A stretch of 64,000 bases of DNA from Solihabitans fulvus (GTDB taxonomy: Bacteria; Actinomycetota; Actinomycetes; Mycobacteriales; Pseudonocardiaceae): contig NZ_VUOB01000041.1 of assembly GCF_008386585.1 (NCBI RefSeq), positions 60,250-124,249 of the forward strand, given 5' to 3'. Positions 39,995-48,122 of this stretch are shown here, one piece after another. Within the stretch, counting starts at the first letter, position 1, and every line of letters starts with the position of its first letter. Both the position numbers and the translations under genes were made by a program. The notes beneath the pieces were generated by a model. It was not told where the DNA came from, made no database searches, and saw only the letters and a list, made by a program, of their open reading frames with translations.

Positions 39995-41169
39995 GGCGCG
40001 GGCAGTACGGCGCGGGCGAGCCGTTCGCGCTGCGGGAAGTCGCCGACCGGGATGCGGGCCACCTCGGTGGCCGTGCGGTAGTCCACCACGGACACGGCGT
40101 TGGCGTGGCTCAGCGTGACCAGGCAGTGCTGGCCGTCCGCGCTGGTGGTGGCCCAGTAGGGCAGCGAGTTGGTCGGGTAGCCGACGAACCCGTCGGTGGT
40201 CAGCCCCGGCCGGGACAGCACGGCGGTGTAGTCGTCGATGGTGCCGACATCGCACAGCTTCGCGCCGTCGCCGGACAGCGCCATGCCGTGGTGCGCGGAG
40301 TTCTGCGGGTAGTCGTCGGGCCGCAGCGCCTGACCGGCCGCGCTGTAGGGCATCGCCACGGTGCGGGTGGTCCGGCCGGTGCGCAGGTCGAACTCGACGA
40401 AGCCGTTCAGGTAGGACAGCTGCGTGTACATCGTGGACTCGTCCGGCGTCACCACGAACGGCCGGACGCCCTCGTCGAACTCGTAGGTCCTGGTCACCTG
40501 GAGGGTGTTCGCATCGACGACGGTCAGCCGTTTGTCGCCCTTGAGCCCGTCGAGCGCCTTGGGCAGCGCGGTGACCCCGATGCTGGAGTTGTAGATGTGC
40601 CGCCCGTCCGCCGAGTAGTCGTTCTGGTGCGGGTAGGTGCCGGTGCCGAAGGAGCCGACCGGCAGCCCGGTGGCGGTGTCGAGCACCTGCGCGAGCGCGG
40701 CGGTGGTCGCCGACACCACGAACCGGGTGCCGTCGGGGGAGAGCGCGGCGTGGTCCGCCTTGAAGCCGGGCAGCCGGTGGTGCCACAGCTGCCGTCCGGT
40801 CGCGATGTCGAAGGCCGCGGCGTCGTCGAGGTTGCCCCTGGACACGTAGAGGGTGCGGCCGTCGGGGGAGGCGTAGACGTCGTCGACGAAGCGGTCGCCG
40901 CCCTCCTGCTGCCGGACCACGGCGTAGCCGGCCGCCTGCACCAGGTCCATCTCGCGCAGCCGCTGGTCGCGGTCGGGGATCACGTTGAGCGTGCCGAGGC
41001 TCTGGAAGGTGTGGCCGTCCAGGAAGGTCACGGTGCCGGCCGCGCTGTTGCCGATCAGCACGACGTCCTGCGGTGTCGGCGCGGCCGACGCGGTGGCGGA
41101 GGGGAACAGGGCGGTCGCGGCGATCAGCGCGCCGAGCAGGCTGGTTGATCTCGTGCGGGGATGGGCCAT
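39991..41169 (-). CDS. Secreted beta-propeller (YncE/YVTN-like) protein
   Basis: Protein of 392 residues; ATG 41169 follows GGAGGACA. Residues 1-29 form a signal peptide (ending SATASAA). The mature protein has repeated blades with SPDGTRFVVSAT, SADGRHIYNSS, DANTLQVTRTYEF and TSADGQHCLVTLSHANAVSVVD, matching the YVTN/YncE seven-bladed propeller family. Such proteins bind ligands or partners outside the cell. It points against the surrounding translation genes and overlaps the end of the DHH gene by four bases, so it looks like an insertion into an otherwise conserved block. Confidence 0.85.
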   Translation of the reverse strand: MAHPRTRSTSLLGALIAATALFPSATASAAPTPQDVVLIGNSAAGTVTFLDGHTFQSLGTLNVIPDRDQRLREMDLVQAAGYAVVRQQEGGDRFVDDVYASPDGRTLYVSRGNLDDAAAFDIATGRQLWHHRLPGFKADHAALSPDGTRFVVSATTAALAQVLDTATGLPVGSFGTGTYPHQNDYSADGRHIYNSSIGVTALPKALDGLKGDKRLTVVDANTLQVTRTYEFDEGVRPFVVTPDESTMYTQLSYLNGFVEFDLRTGRTTRTVAMPYSAAGQALRPDDYPQNSAHHGMALSGDGAKLCDVGTIDDYTAVLSRPGLTTDGFVGYPTNSLPYWATTSADGQHCLVTLSHANAVSVVDYRTATEVARIPVGDFPQRERLARAVLPAP

Positions 41170-41401
41170 CGGTGTCCTCCGAGCAGGGATCGGGGAGAAG
41201 CGGCGGCCCTGTCGAGTGTGCTGGGCCACACGATGGCCGCCAAGGGCCGCCGGACGGAATTTCGATGCGAGGCAGTGTCGATAGCGGATTCTGTCCGGTG
41301 CGTGTCCTGTGCGACGGCCGGACCGCGAGGAATGTCGGTGCGGTGGCGTACGTTGCCCGTCAGGAGTCAACGCGAATAGGTCATTTCAACTGGGGGTCGG
41401 C

Positions 41402-42715
41402 GTGGTGCAGGGTGACGAGCGGGTGCCCGCTCGACGGGTGTTCGGGCTCGCGGTGCCCGCGCTTGGCGTGCTCGCGGTCGAACCGCTGTACGTGCTGGTG
41501 GACACCGCCGTCGTCGGCCACCTCGGCGCGCTCCCGCTGGCCGGGCTCGCCATCGGCGGCCTGGTGCTCGCCCAGATCGCCTTCCAGCTCACCTTCCTGT
41601 CCTACGGCACCACCGCGCGGGCCTCCCGCCTCTACGGCGCGGGCAGGCGCGCGGACGCCGTCGCCGAGGGCGTGCAGGCCACCTGGCTCGCGTTGGCCGT
41701 CGGCGTGCTGCTGCTGGTGCTCGGCGAGGTGTTCGCCGGTCCGATCACCAGCGTGCTGACCGGCAACGCCGAGGTGGCGGACGCGGCGGCGCGCTGGCTG
41801 CGCATCGCGCTGTTCGGCGCCCCGCTGATCCTGGTGACCGCGGCGGGCAACGGCTGGATGCGCGGCGTGCAGGACACGGCCCGACCGCTGCGCTACGTGC
41901 TGCTCGGCAACGCGCTGTCGGCCGTGCTCTGCCCGGTGCTGGTGTTCGGGGCGGGCTGGGGGCTGGCAGGCTCGGCGGTCGCCAACGTGGCCGCGCAGCT
42001 GGTGGCGGCCAGCCTGTTCCTGCGCGCGCTGGTCACCGAGCGGGTGTCGCTGCGGCCGGTGCCGGCGAAGATGTTGGCGCAGCTCGCCCTCGGCCGCGAC
42101 CTGGTGGTGCGCGGGCTCGCGTTCCAGGCGTGCTTCGTCTCGGCCGCCGCGGTGGCCGCGCGGACCTCCACCTCGGCGGTCGGCGCGCACCAGGTGGTGT
42201 TGCAGCTGTGGTTCTTCGTCGCGATGGCGCTGGACTCGCTGGCCATCGCCGCGCAGTCGCTGGTCGGCGCCGCGCTCGGCGCGGGCGAGGAGCGCAGGGC
42301 AAGGGGCCTGGCCAACCAGGTCGCCCGCTACGGGCTGGTCTTCGGCACCGGCCTCGGCCTGCTGTTCGCGGCGCTGTCCTGGGTGCTGCCGAGGGCGTTC
42401 ACCCCGGACGCCGGGGTGCTCGCGGAGATCCCGCACGCCTGGTGGTTCTTTGTCGCGCTGCAACCGGCGGCTGGCGTGCTGTTCGCGTTCGACGGCGTGC
42501 TGTTCGGCGCGGGGGACGCGGCCTTCCTGCGCAACTCCTCGGTGTTCGCCGCGGTGCTCGGGTTCCTGCCGCTGGTCTGGCTGTCCCTGGCGCTGGGCTG
42601 GGGCCTTGCCGGCATCTGGACGGGCCTGACCGCCTTCATGGTGCTGCGGCTCGGCACGGCGCTCGTCCGCATCCGCTCGGGCCGCTGGGCCGTCACCGGC
42701 GCGGTGCACGCCTGA
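41402..42715 (+). CDS. MATE-family efflux transporter (DinF-like)
   Basis: Membrane protein of 437 residues with twelve helices and the MATE arrangement of two six-helix halves. The N-terminus (RRVFGLAVPALGVLAVEPLYVLVDTAVVGHLGALPLAGLAIG) and AVAARTSTSAVGAHQVVLQLW are typical of the DinF branch. MATE pumps use H+ or Na+ gradients to remove drugs or metabolites. This gene lies between the DHH phosphoesterase and truB genes in many actinomycetes. The start is GTG 41402, after CTGGGGG, or the adjacent GTG 41405. Confidence 0.92.
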   Translation: MVQGDERVPARRVFGLAVPALGVLAVEPLYVLVDTAVVGHLGALPLAGLAIGGLVLAQIAFQLTFLSYGTTARASRLYGAGRRADAVAEGVQATWLALAVGVLLLVLGEVFAGPITSVLTGNAEVADAAARWLRIALFGAPLILVTAAGNGWMRGVQDTARPLRYVLLGNALSAVLCPVLVFGAGWGLAGSAVANVAAQLVAASLFLRALVTERVSLRPVPAKMLAQLALGRDLVVRGLAFQACFVSAAAVAARTSTSAVGAHQVVLQLWFFVAMALDSLAIAAQSLVGAALGAGEERRARGLANQVARYGLVFGTGLGLLFAALSWVLPRAFTPDAGVLAEIPHAWWFFVALQPAAGVLFAFDGVLFGAGDAAFLRNSSVFAAVLGFLPLVWLSLALGWGLAGIWTGLTAFMVLRLGTALVRIRSGRWAVTGAVHA

Positions 42716-42835
42716 CGGCGACTGTGGCCGAACGCACGATGTAATCGGTTAACCATTCACCTCACACCACCGATACTCCGAACGCGGCCAACGTCGACCG
42801 TCTCCCTTTCCCAGCTCCATCCGAGGAGGACTCTC

Positions 42836-44149
42836 GTGCCGGTCGATCGGGCCACCAGGCAGGCGTGGCTGATCTGGACCACCGCAGTGATCATCTACGT
42901 GGCCGCCGTGTTCCACCGCAGCTCCCTTGGCGTGGCAGGGCTCCAGGCCGGGGAACGCTTCGGCGTCGGCCCCGCCGGGCTCGGCACCTTCACCGTGCTC
43001 CAGATCGGCGTCTACGCCGCCATGCAGATCCCGACCGGGGTGCTCGTCGACCGCTTCGGGCCGCGCCGCGTGCTCACCGCCGCCGCACTGCTGATGGGCC
43101 TCGGCCAGCTGCTGTTCGCCGTCGCGCACTCCTACCCGCTCGGCCTCACCGCCCGCGCCGTGCTCGGCCTCGGCGACGCGATGACCTGGGTCAGCGTGCT
43201 CCGGCTCGTCGCCGCGCACTTCCCGGCCCGCAAGTACGCCCTGGTCGTCTCGTTCTCGGCCGCGCTCGGTGCGCTGGGCAACCTCGTGGCCACCGTGCCG
43301 CTGACGCTGCTGCTGGGCAGCGTCGGCTGGACGCTCACCTTCCTCGTCGCCGGCGGCGCCACCGCCGTCTACGCCCTGGTCACCGCCCGCCTGCGCGACC
43401 ACCCCGCAGGCGCGCCTGCGCCGGAAACGGAGCCGATCCCGCTGCGCACCGTGCTGCACCGGGTGGCGACCGCCTGGCGGGTGCCTGGCACGCGGCTGGG
43501 CTTCTGGGTGCACTTCACCACCATGTTCGCGCCCGCCGTGCTCGGCCTGCTCTGGGGCTTCCCGTACCTGGTGCGCGCGCAGGGCATGTCCGAGCACGCC
43601 GCCAGCTCGCTGCTCAGCGTGCTGGTGATCGGGGCGCTGGTCGGCGGCCCGCTGCTCGGCGGCGCGATCGGCCGCAGGCCGGAGCTGCGGATGCCGCTGG
43701 TCGGCCTCTACCTGGCCGCCGCCGTCGCCGTGTGGGCCGTGCTGCTGACCTGGCCGGGCGGCCGGGTGCCCGCGCCGCTGCTGGTGGTCGCCTTCGCGCT
43801 GATCTCGCTCGGCGGCCCCGCGTCGTCCATCGGCTTCGCGCTGGCCCGCGACTACAACCCGCTGCACCGCGTCGGCACCGCGACCGGCGTGGTCAACGTC
43901 GGCGGCTTCGTCGCCACCACCGTGAGCGCGCTCGGCATCGGCCTTGTCCTCGACCGCGCGGGCGCGGCCGCGCCCGCGCAGGCGTTCCGGGTCGCGCTGC
44001 TCGTCGTGGTCGCGGTCCTCGCGCTGGGCATCTGGCGGACGATCGTGTGGTGGCACCGCGCTCGCGCCGCCGTGTTCGCCGCAGCCGAGCGGGGCGAGGA
44101 CGTCCCCGTCCAGCTGCGCCGCCGCCGCTGGGAACTCCAACCCGCCTGA
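42836..44149 (+). CDS. MFS transporter
   Basis: Membrane protein of 437 residues with twelve predicted helices; GTG 42836 follows GAGGAGGAC. Motif A-like GVLVDRFGPRRVL follows helix 2, and the halves are joined by a loop near residue 200. The N-terminus (WLIWTTAVIIYVAAVFHRSSLGVAG) resembles nitrate/nitrite and general MFS sugar or drug members without a sure match. The substrate is unknown. It is inserted between MATE and truB with the same direction and its own upstream region of 120 bases. Confidence 0.88.
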   Translation: MPVDRATRQAWLIWTTAVIIYVAAVFHRSSLGVAGLQAGERFGVGPAGLGTFTVLQIGVYAAMQIPTGVLVDRFGPRRVLTAAALLMGLGQLLFAVAHSYPLGLTARAVLGLGDAMTWVSVLRLVAAHFPARKYALVVSFSAALGALGNLVATVPLTLLLGSVGWTLTFLVAGGATAVYALVTARLRDHPAGAPAPETEPIPLRTVLHRVATAWRVPGTRLGFWVHFTTMFAPAVLGLLWGFPYLVRAQGMSEHAASSLLSVLVIGALVGGPLLGGAIGRRPELRMPLVGLYLAAAVAVWAVLLTWPGGRVPAPLLVVAFALISLGGPASSIGFALARDYNPLHRVGTATGVVNVGGFVATTVSALGIGLVLDRAGAAAPAQAFRVALLVVVAVLALGIWRTIVWWHRARAAVFAAAERGEDVPVQLRRRRWELQPA

Positions 44150-44157
44150 CGAGTTGT

Positions 44158-44211
44158 GTCGTGAAGGGTCCCGTCAAGACACTGGGTGCCCTGAAGGGAC
44201 CCTTCATGACC
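44158..44211 (+). repeat. Hairpin repeat of the AAGGGTCCC type
   Basis: TGAAGGGTCC (44162-44171) pairs with GGACCCTTCA (44197-44206). The right part is itself palindromic, TGAAGGG-A-CCCTTCA. A related 22-base unit (GTCATGAGGGTCCCGTCAGGAC) ends the window at 63979-64000. Similar short hairpin units recur in actinomycete intergenic DNA, so this may be a dispersed repeat that also ends transcription. Confidence 0.65.
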
Positions 44212-44232
44212 CGTGAGGCAGGATGTGCGGCC

Positions 44233-45150
44233 GTGTCTCGATCGCCCCGCCCGCAGCGCGCGCCCCGCCCCACCGTCCCGCCCGGCCTCGTCGTCATCGA
44301 CAAGCCCGCCGGGATGACCTCGCACGATGTGGTCGCCCGCGTGCGCCGCATCCTCGGCACCCGCAAAGTGGGGCACGCCGGCACGCTCGACCCGATGGCC
44401 ACCGGCATCCTGGTGCTCGGCATCGAGCGCGCCACCAAGCTGCTCGGCCACCTCGCGCTGGACAGCAAGGCGTACCTCGCCACCATCCGGCTCGGCTCCT
44501 CGACCAGCACCGACGACGCCGAGGGCGAGGTGCTGACCGAGACGGACGGCTCCGGTGTGGACGAGGACGCCGTGCGCGCCGGCATCGCGAAGCTGAGCGG
44601 CCCGATCCAGCAGGTGCCGAGCGCGGTCAGCGCGGTCAAGGTGGACGGCAAGCGCGCCTACGCGCTGGTGCGCGCCGGCGAGCAGGTCGACCTGCCGCCG
44701 CGCCCGGTCACCGTGCACCGCTTCGACCTGTTGAACCTGCGCCGCGAGGAACGCAGCACCGAGCTGGACGTGATGGTCGAGTGCTCCTCGGGCACCTACG
44801 TCCGCGCGCTCGCCCGCGACCTCGGCGCGGACCTCGGCGTCGGCGGCCACCTCGGCGCGCTGCGGCGCACCAGGGTCGGCCCGTTCGACCTGCGGGTCGC
44901 CAGGACGCTGGAGCGGCTGGAGGAGGAGCCGGGGCTGTCGCTCGACCTCGACGCGTCGGTGGCCGCCGCGTTCCCGCGCCGCGATCTCGACGCGGCCGAG
45001 GTGGTCGCGGTGTCGCACGGCCAGAAGCTGCCGGCGGGCGGCCTCGCCGGCACCTACGGACTGTTCGGTCCGGACGGTCACGTGGTCGCGCTCGCCGTCG
45101 ACGAGGGTCGCGCGGCGAAGCCGCTTGTGGTGCTGACGCCCGCGGGCTGA
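44233..45150 (+). CDS. truB: tRNA pseudouridine-55 synthase TruB
   Basis: Enzyme of 305 residues that makes pseudouridine 55 in the T loop of all tRNAs. The catalytic motif is KVGHAGTLDPMATGILVL (Asp nucleophile); GLVVIDKPAGMTSHDVV is the family N-terminus and SGTYVRALARDLG is also conserved. The C-terminal PUA-like part runs from about residue 230. GTG 44233 is chosen; ATG 44206 in the same frame would add nine residues. The gene follows the hairpin repeat. Confidence 0.95.
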   Translation: MSRSPRPQRAPRPTVPPGLVVIDKPAGMTSHDVVARVRRILGTRKVGHAGTLDPMATGILVLGIERATKLLGHLALDSKAYLATIRLGSSTSTDDAEGEVLTETDGSGVDEDAVRAGIAKLSGPIQQVPSAVSAVKVDGKRAYALVRAGEQVDLPPRPVTVHRFDLLNLRREERSTELDVMVECSSGTYVRALARDLGADLGVGGHLGALRRTRVGPFDLRVARTLERLEEEPGLSLDLDASVAAAFPRRDLDAAEVVAVSHGQKLPAGGLAGTYGLFGPDGHVVALAVDEGRAAKPLVVLTPAG

Positions 45151-45398
45151 CCGGCACCCGGTCGTTCGAACCCCTGGCGTGCAGTGAGCCGCGTCTCAGT
45201 TGTCGCCGCAGGCCGACGTGTCCTTCGACGCGCCGGACGACCGGGAAACCCCTGGTGGCGCAGGGTTGCCGCCACCCGGACGGTCCCACGTGGCCACTCA
45301 TCGCCCGGAAGAATGTGCCCGCGACACGCCGACTGGCCCTAAAGAACCCGCGAACGGGTGCCGACTGTTGCCAAGGGGCGACGGAGGGGAGTAGCCAG

Positions 45399-45512
45399 AT
45401 GGCCAGCTACGAGATGCGCGAGTGCCCGGCGTGCCACGGGTCCGGACGGAACACCAGAGGGGGCTTCTGTGGAACCTGCGGAGGCATTGGACAGGTTCCC
45501 AGCCGACAGTGA
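45399..45512 (+). CDS. Mini Cys-pair (DnaJ zinc-finger-like) protein, 37 aa
   Basis: ATG 45399 follows GGAGGGGA. The product reads MASYEMRECPACHGSGR... with a second CGTCGGIG, i.e. two CxxCxGxG repeats, the unit of the DnaJ zinc finger. At 37 residues it would bind a single zinc ion. Its last 44 bases overlap the start of the next small gene in another frame. No larger domain accompanies it. The role is unknown; a zinc knuckle that binds a client protein or RNA is plausible. Confidence 0.7.
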   Translation: MASYEMRECPACHGSGRNTRGGFCGTCGGIGQVPSRQ

Positions 45513-45744
45513 CTGCGAACTCTGTGGCGACACCGGCACCATGACGTGGCAGCAGCCCATCGAGGGGCCGCTCGGCTTCGTGCTGACCGAGATGTCGCAC
45601 CCCTGCCCGCGCGGCTGCTCCGGCTGGTGGCGCGCGCCGGCCGCGGAGGGGCGGCAGGTGGTCGACGGCTGGGTGACCGAGGCGAACAGTCTCGGCGCCG
45701 CCACACCGGAGGACGAGCGGGAGGCCGGGGACCTCACACGTTAG
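45469..45744 (+). CDS. Small Cys-rich protein (91 aa)
   Basis: GTG 45469 lies five bases after AGAGGGGG, inside the coding region of the 37-aa gene. The 91-residue product has CELCGDTGTM near the N-terminus and CPRGCSGWW near residue 50, enough for one zinc site. The segment between (TWQQPIEGPLGFVLTEMSHP) is unfamiliar. The gene overlaps the previous one by 44 bases in a different frame and precedes ribF. It is probably expressed together with its neighbour. Confidence 0.7.
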   Translation: MEPAEALDRFPADSDCELCGDTGTMTWQQPIEGPLGFVLTEMSHPCPRGCSGWWRAPAAEGRQVVDGWVTEANSLGAATPEDEREAGDLTR

Positions 45745-45754
45745 GCTGATCGGC

Positions 45755-46726
45755 GTGCAGCGCTGGCGTGGACTAGATCATCTTCCCGGCGGCTGGGGCC
45801 GTTGTGTTGTCACCATCGGAGTGTTCGACGGGGTGCACCAGGGGCACCAGGCGCTGATCGGCCGTGCCGTGAAACTGGCGCGGCAGCGCAGCGTGCCGTG
45901 CGTGCTGGTGACCTTCGACCCGCACCCCGCCGAGGTGGTCCGGCCTGGCAGCCACCCGGCGCAGCTGACCACCCTGCGGCGCAGGGCGGAGCTGGTCGAG
46001 CAGCTCGGCGTCGACGTGTTCTGCGTGCTCCCGTTCACACCGGAGATGTCCAGGATGCCGGCCGACGAGTTCGTGCACGAGGTGCTGGTCGAGCGGCTGC
46101 ACGCCGCAGCCGTCGTGGTGGGGGAGAACTTCACCTTCGGGCACAGGGCGGCCGGCAACGTCGAGCTGCTGCGCACGCTCGGCAACCGGTTCGGCTTCGT
46201 CGCCGAGGGCGCCGGCCTGGTCACCGCGCACCTGCCCGACTTCAGCAACGGCGGCGAGGACGAGGTCACCTTCTCCTCCACCTACATCAGGGCCTGCATC
46301 GACGCGGGCGACGTGGCCGCGGCCGCCGCGGCGCTCGGCCGGCCGCACCGGCTGGAGGGCATCGTGGTGCGCGGCGACGGCCGGGGCCGCGAGCTGGGCT
46401 TCCCCACCGCGAATCTGTCCACCCCGAGGTTCGCCGCGGTGCCGGCCGACGGGATCTACGCCTGCTGGTTCACCCACTCCGCCGGTGGCGCCGACCGGGT
46501 GCTGCGCGGGGCCGTCTCGGTCGGCACCAACCCGACCTTCTCCGGCAAGGAGCGCAGGGTCGAGGCGTTCGTGCTGGACGTGGACGAGGACTTCTACGGC
46601 CAGCGGGTCGCGCTCGACTTCGTCACCAGGCTCAGGGAGACGGTCAAGTTCGACTCGATCGAGGCGCTGATCGAACAGATGGACCGGGACGTCGTGGCGA
46701 CCAGGAAGCTGCTCGAGACGCCGTGA
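45755..46726 (+). CDS. ribF: Bifunctional riboflavin kinase/FAD synthetase
   Basis: Enzyme of 323 residues that makes FMN and then FAD. The N-terminal FAD synthetase domain has VTIGVFDGVHQGHQALI and SSTYIR. The C-terminal kinase domain starts near residue 190 (LEGIVVRGDGRGRELGFPTANL) and ends with VALDFVTRLRETVKFDSIEALIEQM. GTG 45755 is eight bases after TAGGCT and has no ribosome site, so it is probably leaderless. It lies between truB and rpsO as in other actinomycetes. Confidence 0.96.
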   Translation: MQRWRGLDHLPGGWGRCVVTIGVFDGVHQGHQALIGRAVKLARQRSVPCVLVTFDPHPAEVVRPGSHPAQLTTLRRRAELVEQLGVDVFCVLPFTPEMSRMPADEFVHEVLVERLHAAAVVVGENFTFGHRAAGNVELLRTLGNRFGFVAEGAGLVTAHLPDFSNGGEDEVTFSSTYIRACIDAGDVAAAAAALGRPHRLEGIVVRGDGRGRELGFPTANLSTPRFAAVPADGIYACWFTHSAGGADRVLRGAVSVGTNPTFSGKERRVEAFVLDVDEDFYGQRVALDFVTRLRETVKFDSIEALIEQMDRDVVATRKLLETP

Positions 46727-46836
46727 TCCGTGGTGTGTCGATGCCGGCCCTGCCGACGAGCGCGCGAGCGAAGTCGCGGGTTACCGCCCCTGGAAGCCGC
46801 TGTGCTGGCAAACTGCCGAGGGGTGTCTGAGCCGTC

Positions 46837-47337
46837 ATGACCAGGTCAACGGGAGAGGCGAAGGTGGAGGACCACAGAATCGTCCAGCGCAATATCGCTC
46901 TGCAACGAGAGTGGTACGGAGAACCTCTCGGTGACAGAGTGCGCAGGCTGGTCGTGGCCTTCAACGTGTCGCAGGCCCAGTTGGCCGACGTGTTGGGGAT
47001 CAGCGCGCCGATGCTCAGCCAGGTGATGAGCGGCCGGCGGGCGAAGATCGGCAACCCGTCCGTGCTGGCCAGGATGATCATGTTGGAGCGCAAGGTGCTC
47101 ACGCCGGACGTGGCCACCGGCGCGCCGGAGGCGTTGCAGCGCGCGCTGGACGACGTCCGCGACTCCAAGCCGACCGTGAGCCGCGACTCGCTGCCGGTCA
47201 ACGGCGGCTGGGACGAGGCCGTGGTGGCGTTGCGCCGCGTCGCCGACCGCCAGGAGCTGGCCCAGGCCGCCGACGTGCTCGACGAGGAGTTCCCCGCGCT
47301 GGCCGAGCTGCTGCGCAGGGCGGGCCGGGGTCGCTGA
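46837..47337 (+). CDS. Helix-turn-helix DNA-binding protein (XRE-like)
   Basis: Protein of 166 residues. The helix-turn-helix lies near residue 40 (VVAFNVSQAQLADVLGISAPMLSQVMSGRRAKI). The N- and C-terminal parts are helical and charged (AALRRV-type segments with ADVLDEEFPALAELLRR). The gene is conserved in position next to ribF/rpsO in many actinomycetes, which hints at a role in regulating this cluster. The start is ATG 46837; a GTG nine codons on is possible. The target is unknown. Confidence 0.8.
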   Translation: MTRSTGEAKVEDHRIVQRNIALQREWYGEPLGDRVRRLVVAFNVSQAQLADVLGISAPMLSQVMSGRRAKIGNPSVLARMIMLERKVLTPDVATGAPEALQRALDDVRDSKPTVSRDSLPVNGGWDEAVVALRRVADRQELAQAADVLDEEFPALAELLRRAGRGR

Positions 47338-47546
47338 CGCGAACGGCGCCGTCGGCGCCCGCCGACCGGCCGGGGCGCACGCCACTCGACCGAGTGCTCT
47401 TGCGCACGTCCTGAGGGGGCCCGTGGCCCACCTGCTACCCTCGGTGTTTGGGTCCGGCTGCGTTCCGTGGCGGCCGGTACCGACCAACGCCGCCAGTTCG
47501 CCGGCGGTGTCACACGGAACCGCATGAGGTACAAGGAGAGAACGAC

Positions 47547-47816
47547 GTGGCGCTGACCACCGACCAGAAGAAGACGATCCTCGCCGAGTACGGCGTCCAC
47601 GACTCGGACACCGGCTCCCCCGAGGCCCAGGTCGCGCTGCTGACCAAGCGCATCAACGACCTGACCGAACACCTGCGCACGCACAAGCACGACCACCACT
47701 CCCGCCGTGGCCTGCTGCTGATCGTCGGCCGTCGCCGTCGACTGCTCGGCTACCTGGCGAGCGTGGACATCGAGCGCTACCGCTCGCTGATCAAGCGGCT
47801 CGGCCTGCGTAGGTGA
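47547..47816 (+). CDS. rpsO: 30S ribosomal protein S15
   Basis: Protein of 89 residues, start GTG 47547 after AAGGAGAG. The sequence ALTTDQKKTILAEYGVHDSDTGSPEAQVALLTKRINDLTEHLRTHKHDHHSRRGLL is the S15 signature. S15 binds the central domain of 16S rRNA early in assembly. A TACCCT box lies near 47436, implying a leader of about 100 bases. A strong stem-loop follows, as is usual between rpsO and pnp. Confidence 0.98.
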   Translation: MALTTDQKKTILAEYGVHDSDTGSPEAQVALLTKRINDLTEHLRTHKHDHHSRRGLLLIVGRRRRLLGYLASVDIERYRSLIKRLGLRR

Positions 47817-47822
47817 CGCGTC

Positions 47823-47890
47823 CCGAGGGGGAGTGAGGGGTTCGTCGGTGCTCTGTGAGGAGTTCACCGCGGCCGCTCACTCCCCCTCGG
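47823..47890 (+). terminator. rpsO-pnp intergenic stem-loop
   Basis: CCGAGGGGGAGTGAG pairs perfectly over 15 bp with CTCACTCCCCCTCGG around a 38-base loop. It follows the rpsO stop by six bases and probably works as a partial terminator and 3'-end stabiliser. Confidence 0.85.
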
Positions 47891-47989
47891 CGTATCACCA
47901 GGGTTCGGTGTAGAACCGACCCGACACACAAGTGAAGACAGGGCCAGCGCACCGCGCAACGGAGACCAGTTCGCCGGTCCTCGGTAGTG

Positions 47990-48042
47990 GTTCCCGGGTC
48001 GAGCTGAGCGCCAGGAGGGCGCTCGCGACGGCACCCGGGAAC
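47990..48042 (+). promoter_or_regulatory. Long hairpin in the pnp leader, probable RNase III target
   Basis: GTTCCCGGGT and ACCCGGGAAC are 10-bp outer arms, with an inner partly paired CGAGCTGAGCGCC / GGCGCTCGCG. It lies about 80 bases before the pnp start. Pnp messages in Streptomyces and E. coli carry such a stem that RNase III cuts, so that PNPase can repress its own synthesis. The role is inferred from position and shape. Confidence 0.7.
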
Positions 48043-48122
48043 TTCGATCGAAGACCGGCCTCGTCAGAACCGTGCTCCGGCGCAGGGCGTACCACGGCTC
48101 AAAAGACGAGGAGAGAACTACA

